Source of the DNA: JBBATK01 sp044228285
GTDB taxonomy: Bacteria; Bacteroidota; Ignavibacteria; Kapaibacteriales; NICIL-2
NCBI GenBank assembly: GCA_044228285.1
Contig: JBGAVD010000009.1
Coordinates: 1-64,000 of the forward strand
Direction: 5' to 3'
Length of the DNA: 64,000 nt
In this document: in pieces, positions 8,475 to 16,305 of the stretch
How the letters are laid out: every line of letters starts with the position of its first letter
Position numbering within the stretch: the stretch's first letter is position 1
Notes under the pieces: model-generated
Told to the model about the DNA's origin: nothing
The model's input: the letters and a program-made list of their open reading frames with translations, nothing else
Databases searched by the model: none
Position numbers and translations under genes: made by a program

Positions 8475-8586
8475 GGTGGTGTTTTTTGTATGGGATGGTC
8501 AGTATTGGGTAATCGACCAACGCTTTGTGCTGAGGTTTAGGTATTCCGTCCGATAAGCCCACCGTGTTTTGGTGAGGTTTGCGGAT

Positions 8587-8814
8587 TTCGTAGGACAGCC
8601 CATGTTTGGTACGACAGTCTATGTTTGGTAGGACGGCTCACATTCCGTACGACAGCCCATATTTCGCACTACGGCCCACATTGGTACGACGACCCATGTT
8701 TCGTACGACTGCCCACATTCCGTACGACAGCCCATATTTCGCACGACGGCCCACATTTGGTACGACGACCCATGTTTCGTACGACTGCCCACATTTCGTA
8801 CGACAGCCCACCGC
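8587..8814 (+). repeat. Minisatellite array A, 12 units of 19 bp
   Basis: Twelve consecutive units fit the consensus TTTCGTACGACNGCCCACA. Units 4-7 and units 8-11 are near-identical four-unit blocks of 75 and 76 bp, so the array also has a higher-order repeat. The twelfth unit passes without a break into the first 64-bp hairpin element at 8797. The arrayed unit therefore looks like the terminal part of that element, amplified. The unit length is not a multiple of three, and the reading frames across it are not believable genes. Confidence 0.92.
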
Positions 8815-8860
8815 TTCGCGGCGAGCTGCCCTGAGTTAATTCGCCCCTTCGGGGTTCTGT
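8797..8860 (+). repeat. Hairpin element copy 1
   Basis: This is a 64-bp element with two potential stem-loops: AGCCCACCGC-TTC-GCGGCGAGCT and CCCC-TTC-GGGG. They are joined by GCCCTGAGTTAATTCG. Two more direct copies follow at a period of about 80 bp, and an inverted copy lies on the other side of the transposase. Confidence 0.88.
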
Positions 8861-8876
8861 TTGTGTTTTCGCACCC

Positions 8877-8940
8877 CGTACGACAGCCCACCGCGTTGCG
8901 GTGAGCTGCCCTGAGCTAATTCGCCCCTTCGGGGCTCTGT
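8877..8940 (+). repeat. Hairpin element copy 2
   Basis: This has the same 64-bp layout as copy 1, differing at a few positions: GCGTTGCGGTG in place of GCTTCGCGGCG, and GGGGCTCTG at the end. The changes keep most of the stem pairing. Confidence 0.88.
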
Positions 8941-8955
8941 TTTTTTGTCGCTTTC

Positions 8956-9019
8956 CGTACGACAGCCCACCGCTTCGCGGCGAGCTGCCCTGAGGTAATT
9001 CGCCCCTTCGGGGTTCTGC
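8956..9019 (+). repeat. Hairpin element copy 3
   Basis: This is the third direct copy, with both stems intact and GAGGTAATT in the joining segment. It ends about 12 bases before the 15-bp array. Confidence 0.88.
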
Positions 9020-9030
9020 TATCCGTTGTC

Positions 9031-9240
9031 TCGTGAACTGATGCCTCGTGAACTGATGTGTCGAGAATTGATGTGTCGTGAATTGATGTGTCGTGAATTG
9101 ATGTGTCGTGAATTGATGTGTCGTGAATTGATGTATCGTGAATTGATGTATCGAGAAATGATGTATCGAGAATTGATGTATCGTGAAATGATGTATCGTG
9201 AATTGATGTATTGTGAAATGATGTATCGTGAAATGAGTTC
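9031..9240 (+). repeat. Minisatellite array C, 14 units of 15 bp
   Basis: Fourteen units of consensus TCGTGAATTGATGTR stand in perfect 15-base register. Variation sits at a few positions: gtg/gag, att/aaa/act, and gtg/gta. Since 15 is divisible by three, several frames stay open through it and read as CRELM or HDTSI pentapeptides. These frames lack starts, domains and flanking coding sequence, so I treat the array as non-coding. Confidence 0.92.
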
Positions 9241-9532
9241 ACACAGTTTGTTGTATTGCAATGAACATCTGGGTACAGCACTACTTTTCGATGAGGTGTC
9301 GTAGCGCGAAGTGATATGTTGATATCTTTCATACTGTACTTGCAGCAGAACCGTAATATTTTCGCCCTCTGTTTGGTCAAGCAACTCTCGCTCACCTTGC
9401 TTGGAAATCCATTTCCTTTCCTCTCGCCTGCTCTAAAGCCGCTCGTAGTACATCTGACTGCTGTTGGTACACTAGTGTATTGACCAACAGTTTTTTTTAC
9501 GTCTTAGTATTCACCATTGTTCTACAAGAGCC

Positions 9533-9985
9533 ATGGCACAATCATTGTCAAAGGTTCCCGTGCATATCGTGTTTAGCACGAAGAACCGCGAGGCTGTATT
9601 AGATGACGCGATACAGCCAGAGATTCACAGCGTTTTAGGAGCAATTTGTAACGACTTTGAATGCACTCCCATTAGTGTTGGTGGGGTGGAAGATCATGTG
9701 CATATCCTGTGCATTCTTTCGAAAAAGATCGCAATCATGAAATTGGTTGAACAACTGAAGGTTCGAACAAGCATCTGGATCAAACACAAACACCAACAAT
9801 ATCGACACTTTCATTGGCAGGCAGGCTACGCTGTGTTTGCTGTTGATTGCAATCATACCACAGAGATCGCAGAATACATTGCACGCCAGAAAGAACATCA
9901 TGCTCAGAAGAGTTTTGAGGATGAGCAACGTGAGCTAATGCTCTCAGCAAACATGCAATGGGATGAACGGTATATATGGGATTAA
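9533..9985 (+). mobile_element. IS200-like Y1 (HUH) transposase
   Basis: This 150-residue single-domain transposase of the IS200/IS605 type cuts and joins single-stranded DNA at hairpins through a tyrosine. The N-terminus MAQSLSKVPVHIVFSTKNRE is typical. The metal-binding HUH motif is HVH at residues 55-57 in GGVEDHVHILC, and the nucleophile is Tyr115 in EIAEYIARQKEHH. The C-terminus WDERYIWD matches full-length members, so the gene looks intact. There is no TnpB partner. It lies between inverted hairpin elements (three copies on the left, one on the right) and minisatellite arrays. This recalls REP-associated tyrosine transposases and their palindromes. An intrinsic terminator follows 54 bp downstream. 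Confidence 0.93.
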
Positions 9986-10039
9986 AAACACCGATCTTCA
10001 AACACGGAATTTGATTTCACTCCGTACTGAATACACTCA

Positions 10040-10079
10040 CAGGCTCTCCGACTAACAAACTCGAAGAGCCTGTTTTTTT
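10040..10079 (+). terminator. Intrinsic terminator after the transposase gene
   Basis: The stem CAGGCTCT (10040-10047) pairs with AGAGCCTG (10065-10072) and is followed by seven Ts. Confidence 0.9.
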
Positions 10080-10164
10080 GATGTCGAACATCGGTGACAA
10101 ACTAACTGAACATCAATGCCATGATTCAGCCAACGACGTAAAACATACCCACCGCAGGCAACGT

Positions 10165-10226
10165 AGAACCCCGAAGGGGCGTATTATCTCAGGGCAGCTC
10201 GTCGCAAAGCGGCGGGCTGTTGGACG
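10165..10226 (-). repeat. Hairpin element copy 4, inverted relative to copies 1-3
   Basis: The plus strand reads AGAACCCCGAAGGGGCG, then TATTATCTCAGGGCAGCTCG, then the stem CGCAAAGCGGCGGGCTG. This is the reverse complement of the 64-bp element left of the transposase. As on the left, its outer end runs into a tandem array built from its own terminal bases. Confidence 0.88.
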
Positions 10227-10660
10227 GAAAATCGGGCTGTTGGACGGAAACTCGGGCTGTTGGACGGAAAATCGGGCTGTTGAACGGAAAATCGGGCTGT
10301 TGAACGGAAAATCGGGCTGTTGAACGGAAAATCGGGCTGTTGAACGGATAATCTGGCTGTTGGACGGAAAATCGGGCTGTTGGACGGATAATCGGGCTGT
10401 TGGACGGAAAATCGGGCTGTTGGACGAATAATCTGGCTGTTGGACGGAAAATCGGGCTGTTGAACGGAAAATCGGGCTTTTGAACGGAAAATCGGGCTTT
10501 TGAACGCATAATCTGGCTGTTGAACGGATAATCGGTCTGTTAGCCGCGAAACCAGGCTGTTGTATGCGAAATCTGGCTGATGGCCGCGAAACCAGGCTGT
10601 TGGACGCAAAACCGGGCTGTCTGACGCGAACCCATCATATTGGACGCATACCTGGGCATT
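10221..10660 (-). repeat. Minisatellite array B, 22 units of 20 bp
   Basis: Twenty-two units of plus-strand consensus TGGACGGAAAATCGGGCTGT stand in perfect 20-base register. Divergence increases away from the hairpin element, and the last two units are barely recognisable. Reverse-complemented, the unit (TTCCGTCCAACAGCCCGA) aligns with the 19-bp unit of array A (TTCCGTACGACAGCCCATA), so the arrays share an origin and lie in opposite orientation around the transposase. Confidence 0.92.
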
Positions 10661-10882
10661 TCTACACCATCGAACTCTTCTGCAGGCTATTGCCAACCAC
10701 ACGCCTAGCATTAAACATATAGAACCCAGGTATCCAGCGATTGCCCGACCAACTCTCTCCGCCTTCTACCCTTCCTTTGGTCCAATTCTTGCACACTCAG
10801 CCCTGATGCGCTATGTTAGCAGCACGAAGAGCTCTTTCAGAGCGTCTATGCAGCGTTTGTACTACCCAATGACCAAGGCCTC

Positions 10883-12196
10883 GTGGCACAAGATTCCATC
10901 GAAGAGAACACTTCGGCAGCAGCAGAACCGCAGGAAGCGGGCGAGAATTCAGAACGTCAGCGCTCTGGAAATGCCAATCGACGACCCGACCGAAATCGGC
11001 GATCCGGCCGTAGGCATCGTGAGCAATCAAAAGACCCTGTGTCTTCCAATTCTGATGTAACGAAGCAACCAACCGATTCTCCCGACACCGCAGGCGAAGC
11101 GAGAGCGGATAAGCGCGTGGATAACCGAGAAAGAAATAGCGGTCAAGGTGGGCGCAGCGACAATCGATCGGAGAAACGTGAGCGCAATGACCGTAATGAA
11201 CGGACCGAGCGCAGCGAGCGTGGAGAGCGCAATGATCGGCCACAACGACATGACCGACAGTCATCAAAGCCATCTATTAGCGTTGTTATTCCTTTGCTGA
11301 ATGAAGAAGAGTCATTGGGAGAACTTGTTTCCCGTTTGACGCCTGTGTTAGAAACGGAAACCGCTGGACGTTATGAAGTCATCTTTATCGATGATGGTTC
11401 CACCGATGGCTCGTATGAAGTATTGCGACAACTCAACCGCCGCAACGGCAAGATCCACTGCCTGCGCTTCCGACGCAACTATGGTAAGTCTGCCGCTCTA
11501 GCTGTGGGTTTCGCGCAAGCAAAGAACGACATCGTCATCACCATGGATGCCGATTTGCAGGATGATCCACTGGAGATTCCAAATCTGGTGCAGAAAATCA
11601 ATGAAGGCTATGACTTAGTCAGTGGTTGGAAGAAACGTCGGAAGGATCCGTTGGAAAAACGCATCCCTTCGAAGTTTTTCAATTTTGTGACGTCGACGGT
11701 GAGTGGGATCAAGTTGCATGATTTTAACTGCGGACTCAAAGCCTATCGTCGTGAGGTTATCAAGACTGTTCAGGTGTACGGTGAAATGCACCGCTATATC
11801 CCTGCATTGGCGCATTGGGAGGGCTTCCGCATCGCAGAGCTGCCCGTAACACACCATGCACGGAAGTTCGGAAACTCGAAGTTCGGCTTTAGTCGATATT
11901 TCAAAGGTTTCCTTGATTTGTTGACGGTTGTGTTTACCACCCGATTCATCAAACGTCCATTGCACTTGTTCGGAACCCTTGGTGCGCTCTTTACCATTGC
12001 TGGTTTCAGTATCGACCTCATGTTGAGTATTGAGTGGGCCTTGAACCAAACGTCTTTGACGAATCGTCCACTGATGCTCATGGGTATTGCCTTCATCATC
12101 GTAGGTGTGCAGTTGATCTCGATCGGACTTGTAGGTGAGATGATTGTAAAGAATAGTCTCTCGCAAGCCGAATACAGCATCAAAGAACGATTCTAA
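10883..12196 (+). CDS. Family 2 glycosyltransferase (DPM1/ArnC-like) with a long charged N-terminal extension
   Basis: This is a membrane-bound polyprenyl-phosphate glycosyltransferase of the GtrB/ArnC/DPM1 type, transferring a sugar from a nucleotide donor to a lipid phosphate at the inner membrane. The catalytic GT-A domain starts at SVVIPLLNEEESL (133-145) and has FIDDGSTDG (168-176), the metal-binding MDADLQDDP (221-229), and CGLKAYRREV. Two transmembrane helices near 345-425 end in the usual short tail. Unusually, residues 1-128 are a low-complexity segment rich in Arg, Asn, Asp, Glu and Ser (for example NRERNSGQGGRSDNRSEKRE). This is absent from standard family members and is presumably disordered. 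No ATG exists upstream in frame before a stop at 10817, so GTG 10883 is the first possible start. A GT9 gene lies downstream, suggesting a role in surface glycan assembly. Confidence 0.9.
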   Translation: MAQDSIEENTSAAAEPQEAGENSERQRSGNANRRPDRNRRSGRRHREQSKDPVSSNSDVTKQPTDSPDTAGEARADKRVDNRERNSGQGGRSDNRSEKRERNDRNERTERSERGERNDRPQRHDRQSSKPSISVVIPLLNEEESLGELVSRLTPVLETETAGRYEVIFIDDGSTDGSYEVLRQLNRRNGKIHCLRFRRNYGKSAALAVGFAQAKNDIVITMDADLQDDPLEIPNLVQKINEGYDLVSGWKKRRKDPLEKRIPSKFFNFVTSTVSGIKLHDFNCGLKAYRREVIKTVQVYGEMHRYIPALAHWEGFRIAELPVTHHARKFGNSKFGFSRYFKGFLDLLTVVFTTRFIKRPLHLFGTLGALFTIAGFSIDLMLSIEWALNQTSLTNRPLMLMGIAFIIVGVQLISIGLVGEMIVKNSLSQAEYSIKERF

Positions 12197-12369
12197 AATC
12201 CTTGGAGAGTGATTTGGGGCAGATTGGGTTTGACCACAGAGTTTATTGCCTCAGACAGATGCTTCCCAACATACTTTTCTTACGCAAGGCCGCGGAAAAT
12301 GAAATCATGGAAAGACAGGATTGTATATTGCGCCACGGCTATTTTTCTCTACCGAGTTCACGTCCATCC

Positions 12370-13152
12370 ATGAATCAACTGACCCTTCGATCTCTGGTAC
12401 TGCTGGCTTTCATGAGCCTTGCGTTTAACGCAAGCGCACAGGAGGCGCGTTCTTCGGCGTTCGACAATCTCAAAGTTGAATTTGGCTATACTGCTACCTT
12501 CCTCGGCGACGATCAAGGGGCTACGAATACGATATTCTTGCCGAGGGGCGATACTGCTTTCGTGACCGGAAGTAGTTTCTATGGTGCCCAATCTGGGTTT
12601 AGCGCACGCGCCAACTTCGAGTTAGGTGCACGTAAACGCTTCATCATCCCTATTGGATTTGACTACAGCTTCTTCAGCGGAATTCAACGCATTCCGTCTT
12701 CCAACGCAACACAGCACGGTTTCGTGTCGGTAAACACCTTCAGTCTGGTGGCAGGAACTCAATACCGTATCATCGATCTTCCACTTGCTGATGCATTCTT
12801 GTATGGTGGCATAGAAGCTCGTGGCTCCTTCATTCCAGGAGCGAATTTCCGCTATGAAGTATTGGATTCGGCGAATCCAACGGTTGCTCGAGTGGAGCAA
12901 GACACCGTGCTCAAACCAAGTGTATTTCGTTTTGGAGGAGCAGTTCGTTTTGGATGCCAAGGTGAACTCTCGGATCCGCTCTTTGTGAATGTGAGTGTTG
13001 CCTATGGCGTGTACAATCTTTTAGGTCGCGATCTGCGCTCAACAGGAAGTGACCGTCGTGGTCAACTTCTCACTCCATCGCGTATCAATGAAACGAATGA
13101 GGCTTATTCGAAGTACATTCAAATGTCCATCTGGTTGCAATATCGATTGTAA
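12370..13152 (+). CDS. Predicted outer-membrane beta-barrel protein
   Basis: This 260-residue protein has a signal peptide (MNQLTLRSLVLLAFMSLAFN, cleavage after ASA before QEARSS). Alternating hydrophobic and polar strands follow, such as KVEFGYTATFL, FIIPIGFDYSFF, TFSLVAGTQYRI, FLYGGIEARGSF and FVNVSVAYGVY. It ends with the aromatic-rich strand MSIWLQYRL, as in beta-barrels of about 8-10 strands. I do not recognise a named family. The ATG at 12370 is chosen because it opens the signal peptide; the frame is open back to 12202, but that N-terminus would bury it. The stop lies 3 bases before the GT9 start, so the two are probably co-transcribed and perhaps translationally coupled. Confidence 0.75.
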   Translation: MNQLTLRSLVLLAFMSLAFNASAQEARSSAFDNLKVEFGYTATFLGDDQGATNTIFLPRGDTAFVTGSSFYGAQSGFSARANFELGARKRFIIPIGFDYSFFSGIQRIPSSNATQHGFVSVNTFSLVAGTQYRIIDLPLADAFLYGGIEARGSFIPGANFRYEVLDSANPTVARVEQDTVLKPSVFRFGGAVRFGCQGELSDPLFVNVSVAYGVYNLLGRDLRSTGSDRRGQLLTPSRINETNEAYSKYIQMSIWLQYRL

Positions 13153-13155
13153 AGC

Positions 13156-14256
13156 ATGTTGGACTCCCCTGTACTCTATAAAGCAGACTGTATTCATTTC
13201 CGAGGCGATATCCCATGCGCCCCGCATAAAAGTAGTGGAGTGCACTGCGAATCGTGTCTGCACTATCAACACCAAGCAGGCACTATCCTTATCATAAAAC
13301 TTGGCGCAACAGGCGATGTGATCCGCACCACACCGTTGCTGCACAAGATCGTTGAGCTCTTTCCCCATCATGCGATCCATTGGCTGAGTTACTCGCCAGA
13401 AGTTGTACCAAGCGTTGTGCACAAAGCCATGCGCTTCAGTCCTGAGTCGCTTTTGTTTATTGAAGAATGTAGCTACGACCTTGTCATCAACCTCGACAAG
13501 GATCCACAAGCCTGCGCTCTAGCAAATCGTGTACGTGCAGACCGAAAGCTGGGCTTTGTACTACGCAATGGAAAACCTGCTCCAGCTAACGCTGATGCGG
13601 AGCACAAGTTCCTCAGTGGCTTGTTTGACGATGTCAATCAGGCGAATACAAAGTCCTATCCTCAAGAGATTTTTGAGATCTGCGGATGGACATTTCAAGG
13701 TGAGGAGTATATCCTTGACCGGCCGGCGAAAAATCGGTTTATGGAGATGCGCAACGGTCGACACGTTGTGGGATTGAATACTGGTTGCGGCGAACGCTGG
13801 ACCTCACGTCGATGGCCCGAAGAATACTGGATCGAACTCGTCCGTACTCTCACAAACCGAGGCTATAGCCCATTACTACTCGGTGGCAAGCAAGAGCATG
13901 AGTTCAACACAAAGTTGGCAGCATCGAGCGGAGCTATGTATTACGGACACTTCCCGATGGATGAGTTCGTTTCGCTCATGGACTCCTGTGATACCGTCGT
14001 CACCACCGTCACCCTTGCCATGCACATTGCAATTGCCTTGCGCAAACACGTGGTGCTCATGAACAACATCTTTAATCCGAATGAGTTTGAATTGTATGGT
14101 CGTGGACGCATTGTAGCACCTGCAAAAGCATGTCACTGCTTCTTCCGTGGCACCTGCACCAACGCAGAGTACTTCTGCATGAATTCACTCAGCCCCGCTA
14201 TGATTATGGAAGCCGTAGAGGCGCATTCATCATCGAAGCACTCCGTCAAATCCTGA
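13156..14256 (+). CDS. Family 9 glycosyltransferase (heptosyltransferase-like) with N-terminal Cys motif
   Basis: This 366-residue GT-B enzyme resembles lipopolysaccharide heptosyltransferases. The N-terminal GT9 signature KLGATGDVIRTTPLL (48-62) and the donor-site region VVGLNTGCGERWTSRRWPEEYW and MHIAIALRKHVVLMNNIF are clear. Before the GT domain is a short segment with four cysteines (C12, C21, C31, C34) in the pattern DCIHFRGDIPCAPHKSSGVH followed by CESC. This probably binds zinc, and the same arrangement is known in front of GT9 domains in related FCB bacteria. It most likely adds a sugar to lipid-linked surface glycan. It follows the beta-barrel gene by 3 bases. The acceptor is unknown. 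Confidence 0.9.
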   Translation: MLDSPVLYKADCIHFRGDIPCAPHKSSGVHCESCLHYQHQAGTILIIKLGATGDVIRTTPLLHKIVELFPHHAIHWLSYSPEVVPSVVHKAMRFSPESLLFIEECSYDLVINLDKDPQACALANRVRADRKLGFVLRNGKPAPANADAEHKFLSGLFDDVNQANTKSYPQEIFEICGWTFQGEEYILDRPAKNRFMEMRNGRHVVGLNTGCGERWTSRRWPEEYWIELVRTLTNRGYSPLLLGGKQEHEFNTKLAASSGAMYYGHFPMDEFVSLMDSCDTVVTTVTLAMHIAIALRKHVVLMNNIFNPNEFELYGRGRIVAPAKACHCFFRGTCTNAEYFCMNSLSPAMIMEAVEAHSSSKHSVKS

Positions 14257-14373
14257 TTCTTCTTACACGCGCGCAGCTGCGCTGCGTACATTCTCAGATC
14301 TCACAGGTCGTTTCGTATTCGTTAAGCTTGCTGTGCTTTCAATAAACAACTCACAACGCAGAGGGAAGATTTT

Positions 14374-14925
14374 ATGCTCCTTGGTCTGGCGTCAACTGCA
14401 CTCGATCAACGCTTTGCAGCACAACGAGACTCCTTGTGGTGTTGGGCTGCATCTCTACAAATGATCTTTCATCACTACGGTGTGGAACTTCCACAAGAAC
14501 GAATTGTGAGAGAAGTGTTTGGAACTACTATCTATGGCGGTGTTCCCAATAAACCAGCAGATTTCCTTCACATCACGTCATGTTTGAATAAACGCGGACG
14601 TGACAGTAGAGGACGTTTGTACCGAGTTCAGAGCATTCTCCTTCCCGGAGCGCCAACCGCCGCTCAGCTCGCTGAAGAGCTAGCAGCACAGCGTCCAGTG
14701 CTGCTAAGCTACAACAGTCGACCCCGTATGAATCACGCAGTGGTTATCACCGGTATGGAGCTCGTGAACCAAGCCAATGGCCTACTCTGGAAGCGACTCA
14801 TCGTTCGTGATCCCTCGCCAAAAGCACAGAATCGGGCTCTGAAAGGGCGCAGAGAATACCGTCCCTCCACACTTCTGCAAAAAGCCGCTGCCCATTGGTT
14901 TATCCGCGTTGAACGAGGCGCGTGA
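14374..14925 (+). CDS. Papain-like cysteine protease (C39/AvrRpt2-like fold)
   Basis: This is a 183-residue single-domain cysteine protease. The N-terminal active-site block QRDSLWCWAASLQMIFHHYG has the oxyanion Gln17 and nucleophile Cys23. The catalytic His121 lies in MNHAVVITGMEL, and Asp146 in LIVRDPSP completes the triad. This arrangement fits the papain-like AvrRpt2/C39-like group. No signal peptide is seen, so it should be cytoplasmic or exported by an unknown route. It stands alone; it is not next to the ABC exporter at 4000 and is much more divergent than that exporter's peptidase domain. The target is unknown. Confidence 0.82.
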   Translation: MLLGLASTALDQRFAAQRDSLWCWAASLQMIFHHYGVELPQERIVREVFGTTIYGGVPNKPADFLHITSCLNKRGRDSRGRLYRVQSILLPGAPTAAQLAEELAAQRPVLLSYNSRPRMNHAVVITGMELVNQANGLLWKRLIVRDPSPKAQNRALKGRREYRPSTLLQKAAAHWFIRVERGA

Positions 14926-15337
14926 TAGGCAAAGGTGCAGGACTGATGCGGATGGGCTGGCTAAACCTTGTATTTTCTTCAAAATTGGACCTTATTCGCA
15001 GTGCTTCTGAGCATTCCTCCCGTTGAAAGTAGAGAGAAGCACTTTTGTTAACAACAAGAAAGCGTCTTCATTCGTCTACCATCGAAGAGTTAGAGCAGGC
15101 ATCGAGGAAAGGGCGCGCTCGCGCGCAACCGCTAGGCAAAAGACACTTAAGAGAACGGGTGTAATGGGCTTAGGGAGTGTGATGCACCTTTGCGAATGTG
15201 CTGCAACTGAACTCTGTGGACAAAATTTCATAAATGGCTGGAGCTTGCGGCGGAGGTCAATGACTATCTTTGCTGTCTTCCGTGCAAGCACACTCAAAAC
15301 CATCGTTTCTTACACTTTTTTAGCATTCGGAGATTTT
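14926..15337. other. Intergenic region upstream of thioredoxin
   Basis: The thioredoxin frame remains open back to 15023, but the upstream part has no thioredoxin-like or signal sequence, so I treat it as leader. A short GC palindrome (GCGCGCTCGCGCGC, about 15113-15126) is present. No gene is seen. Confidence 0.5.
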
Positions 15338-15673
15338 ATGCAAGCGGTTCAACCTATTCATGTTACAGACGCATCTTTTCAAGCCGACGTCTTAGATTCC
15401 ACTTTACCGGTACTCATTGATTTTTGGGCAGCATGGTGCGGTCCATGCAGAATGATTGCGCCGATTATGGATGAATTGGCAGTTGAACTGGATGGCAAAG
15501 TCAAGATCGCCAAGGTTGACGTTGATAACAATCCTCGAGTAGCATTGGAGTACGGTATTCGTTCGATTCCTGCGCTGCTCTTGTTCCATGAAGGAAAAAT
15601 CGTCGATAATATCGTTGGTCTTGTACCAAAGAACTACATCATGCAGCACCTTGAGCCCTTTATGGCTAAGTAG
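15338..15673 (+). CDS. trxA: Thioredoxin
   Basis: This is a cytoplasmic thioredoxin of 111 residues that reduces protein disulfides using its Cys pair. The active site is WCGPC (33-37) in FWAAWCGPCRMIAPI. The buried Asp lies in VLIDFWA, the cis-proline loop is IRSIPALLLF, and the C-terminal helix includes YIMQHLEPF. The ATG at 15338 has a GGAG site 6 bases upstream and gives the standard length; the frame extends upstream but adds unrelated residues. It is monocistronic, with a strong terminator 70 bp downstream. Confidence 0.97.
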   Translation: MQAVQPIHVTDASFQADVLDSTLPVLIDFWAAWCGPCRMIAPIMDELAVELDGKVKIAKVDVDNNPRVALEYGIRSIPALLLFHEGKIVDNIVGLVPKNYIMQHLEPFMAK

Positions 15674-15743
15674 CTTGCACCTTGCATGAGCAAGCGATCA
15701 CAGAGCAGATAGGAATCTGCATGGCGATTGTAGACATGTACAG

Positions 15744-15777
15744 AAGGGTTGGACGCATAGAGCCTCCAACCCTTTTT
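15744..15777 (+). terminator. Intrinsic terminator after trxA
   Basis: The stem AAGGGTTGGA (15744-15753) pairs with TCCAACCCTT (15765-15774), running into a T-run. Confidence 0.9.
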
Positions 15778-15865
15778 CAATTCTGTTTTTGTTTGTGCGT
15801 AAGTTTGCCAGATTGCATACCGCGCAGAGAGCAGGTTCTGTGATCTCCACGAACTCACGAAGCAC

Positions 15866-16186
15866 ATGGCACGACCAGATCTTCTCAGCAGCGAACAGAT
15901 ACAGGAGCAGCTCGAATTGCATCCTATGTGGCGTCTATCACAACCCGACCAGCGTCCACAGCATATTGTCTGCGAGCTCCACGCCGCCGATTGGATGGCT
16001 GCTCTAGGTATTGTCAATGCCGTTGGCATACTGGCAGAAACCATGGATCATCATCCAGACATTTTCCTCTATGGATGGAATAAAGTGAGAATTACCGCAA
16101 GCACACATGATTGTGGAGGCTTAACAATACTAGATTTTGCCTTGGCTTCACAGATTGATTCTTTGCCTATTGGTCAAACGAGCTAG
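15866..16186 (+). CDS. phhB: Pterin-4a-carbinolamine dehydratase
   Basis: This small enzyme of 106 residues dehydrates 4a-hydroxytetrahydropterin, regenerating the pterin cofactor used by aromatic amino acid hydroxylases, or acts in molybdopterin or folate side pathways. The family core is complete: MDHHPDIFLYGWNKVRI with the active-site His pair H62-H63, then THDCGGLTILDFALA with His81. The start at ATG 15866 gives the usual N-terminus with a helix containing SSEQIQEQL and W22. No aromatic amino acid hydroxylase is visible in the window, so its pathway cannot be fixed from context. The gene lies between trxA and eno. Confidence 0.93.
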   Translation: MARPDLLSSEQIQEQLELHPMWRLSQPDQRPQHIVCELHAADWMAALGIVNAVGILAETMDHHPDIFLYGWNKVRITASTHDCGGLTILDFALASQIDSLPIGQTS

Positions 16187-16305
16187 TATGGTGCTGGAAC
16201 ACTTCGTTGTCAGGCACATACACTTTGGAGTTGAATGAAAAATGATTGAAGCGCGGCGGCACAGCTGTTGTGCTTCGTAGAATCTCTCACCAAATACACA
16301 CACCT

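Noticed and set aside
8590..9395. Frames reading as repeated CRELM or HDTSI pentapeptides, and Tyr/His-rich 19-bp array frames
   Set aside because: These are translations of minisatellite DNA with low-complexity output and no signal peptide, SD site or flanking coding sequence.
8587..10660. Possible CRISPR array
   Set aside because: Units are contiguous 15-, 19- or 20-bp tandem repeats with no unique spacers, and no cas genes are present.
10184..10711. Minus-strand frame of 175 codons rich in RPTARFSVQQPD repeats
   Set aside because: It is a reading of the 20-bp array; it degrades with the array and has no other features.
14374..14925. Linking the papain-like protease to the peptide exporter as a leader peptidase
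   Set aside because: It is 8 kb away with unrelated genes between, and the exporter already contains its own intact C39 domain.
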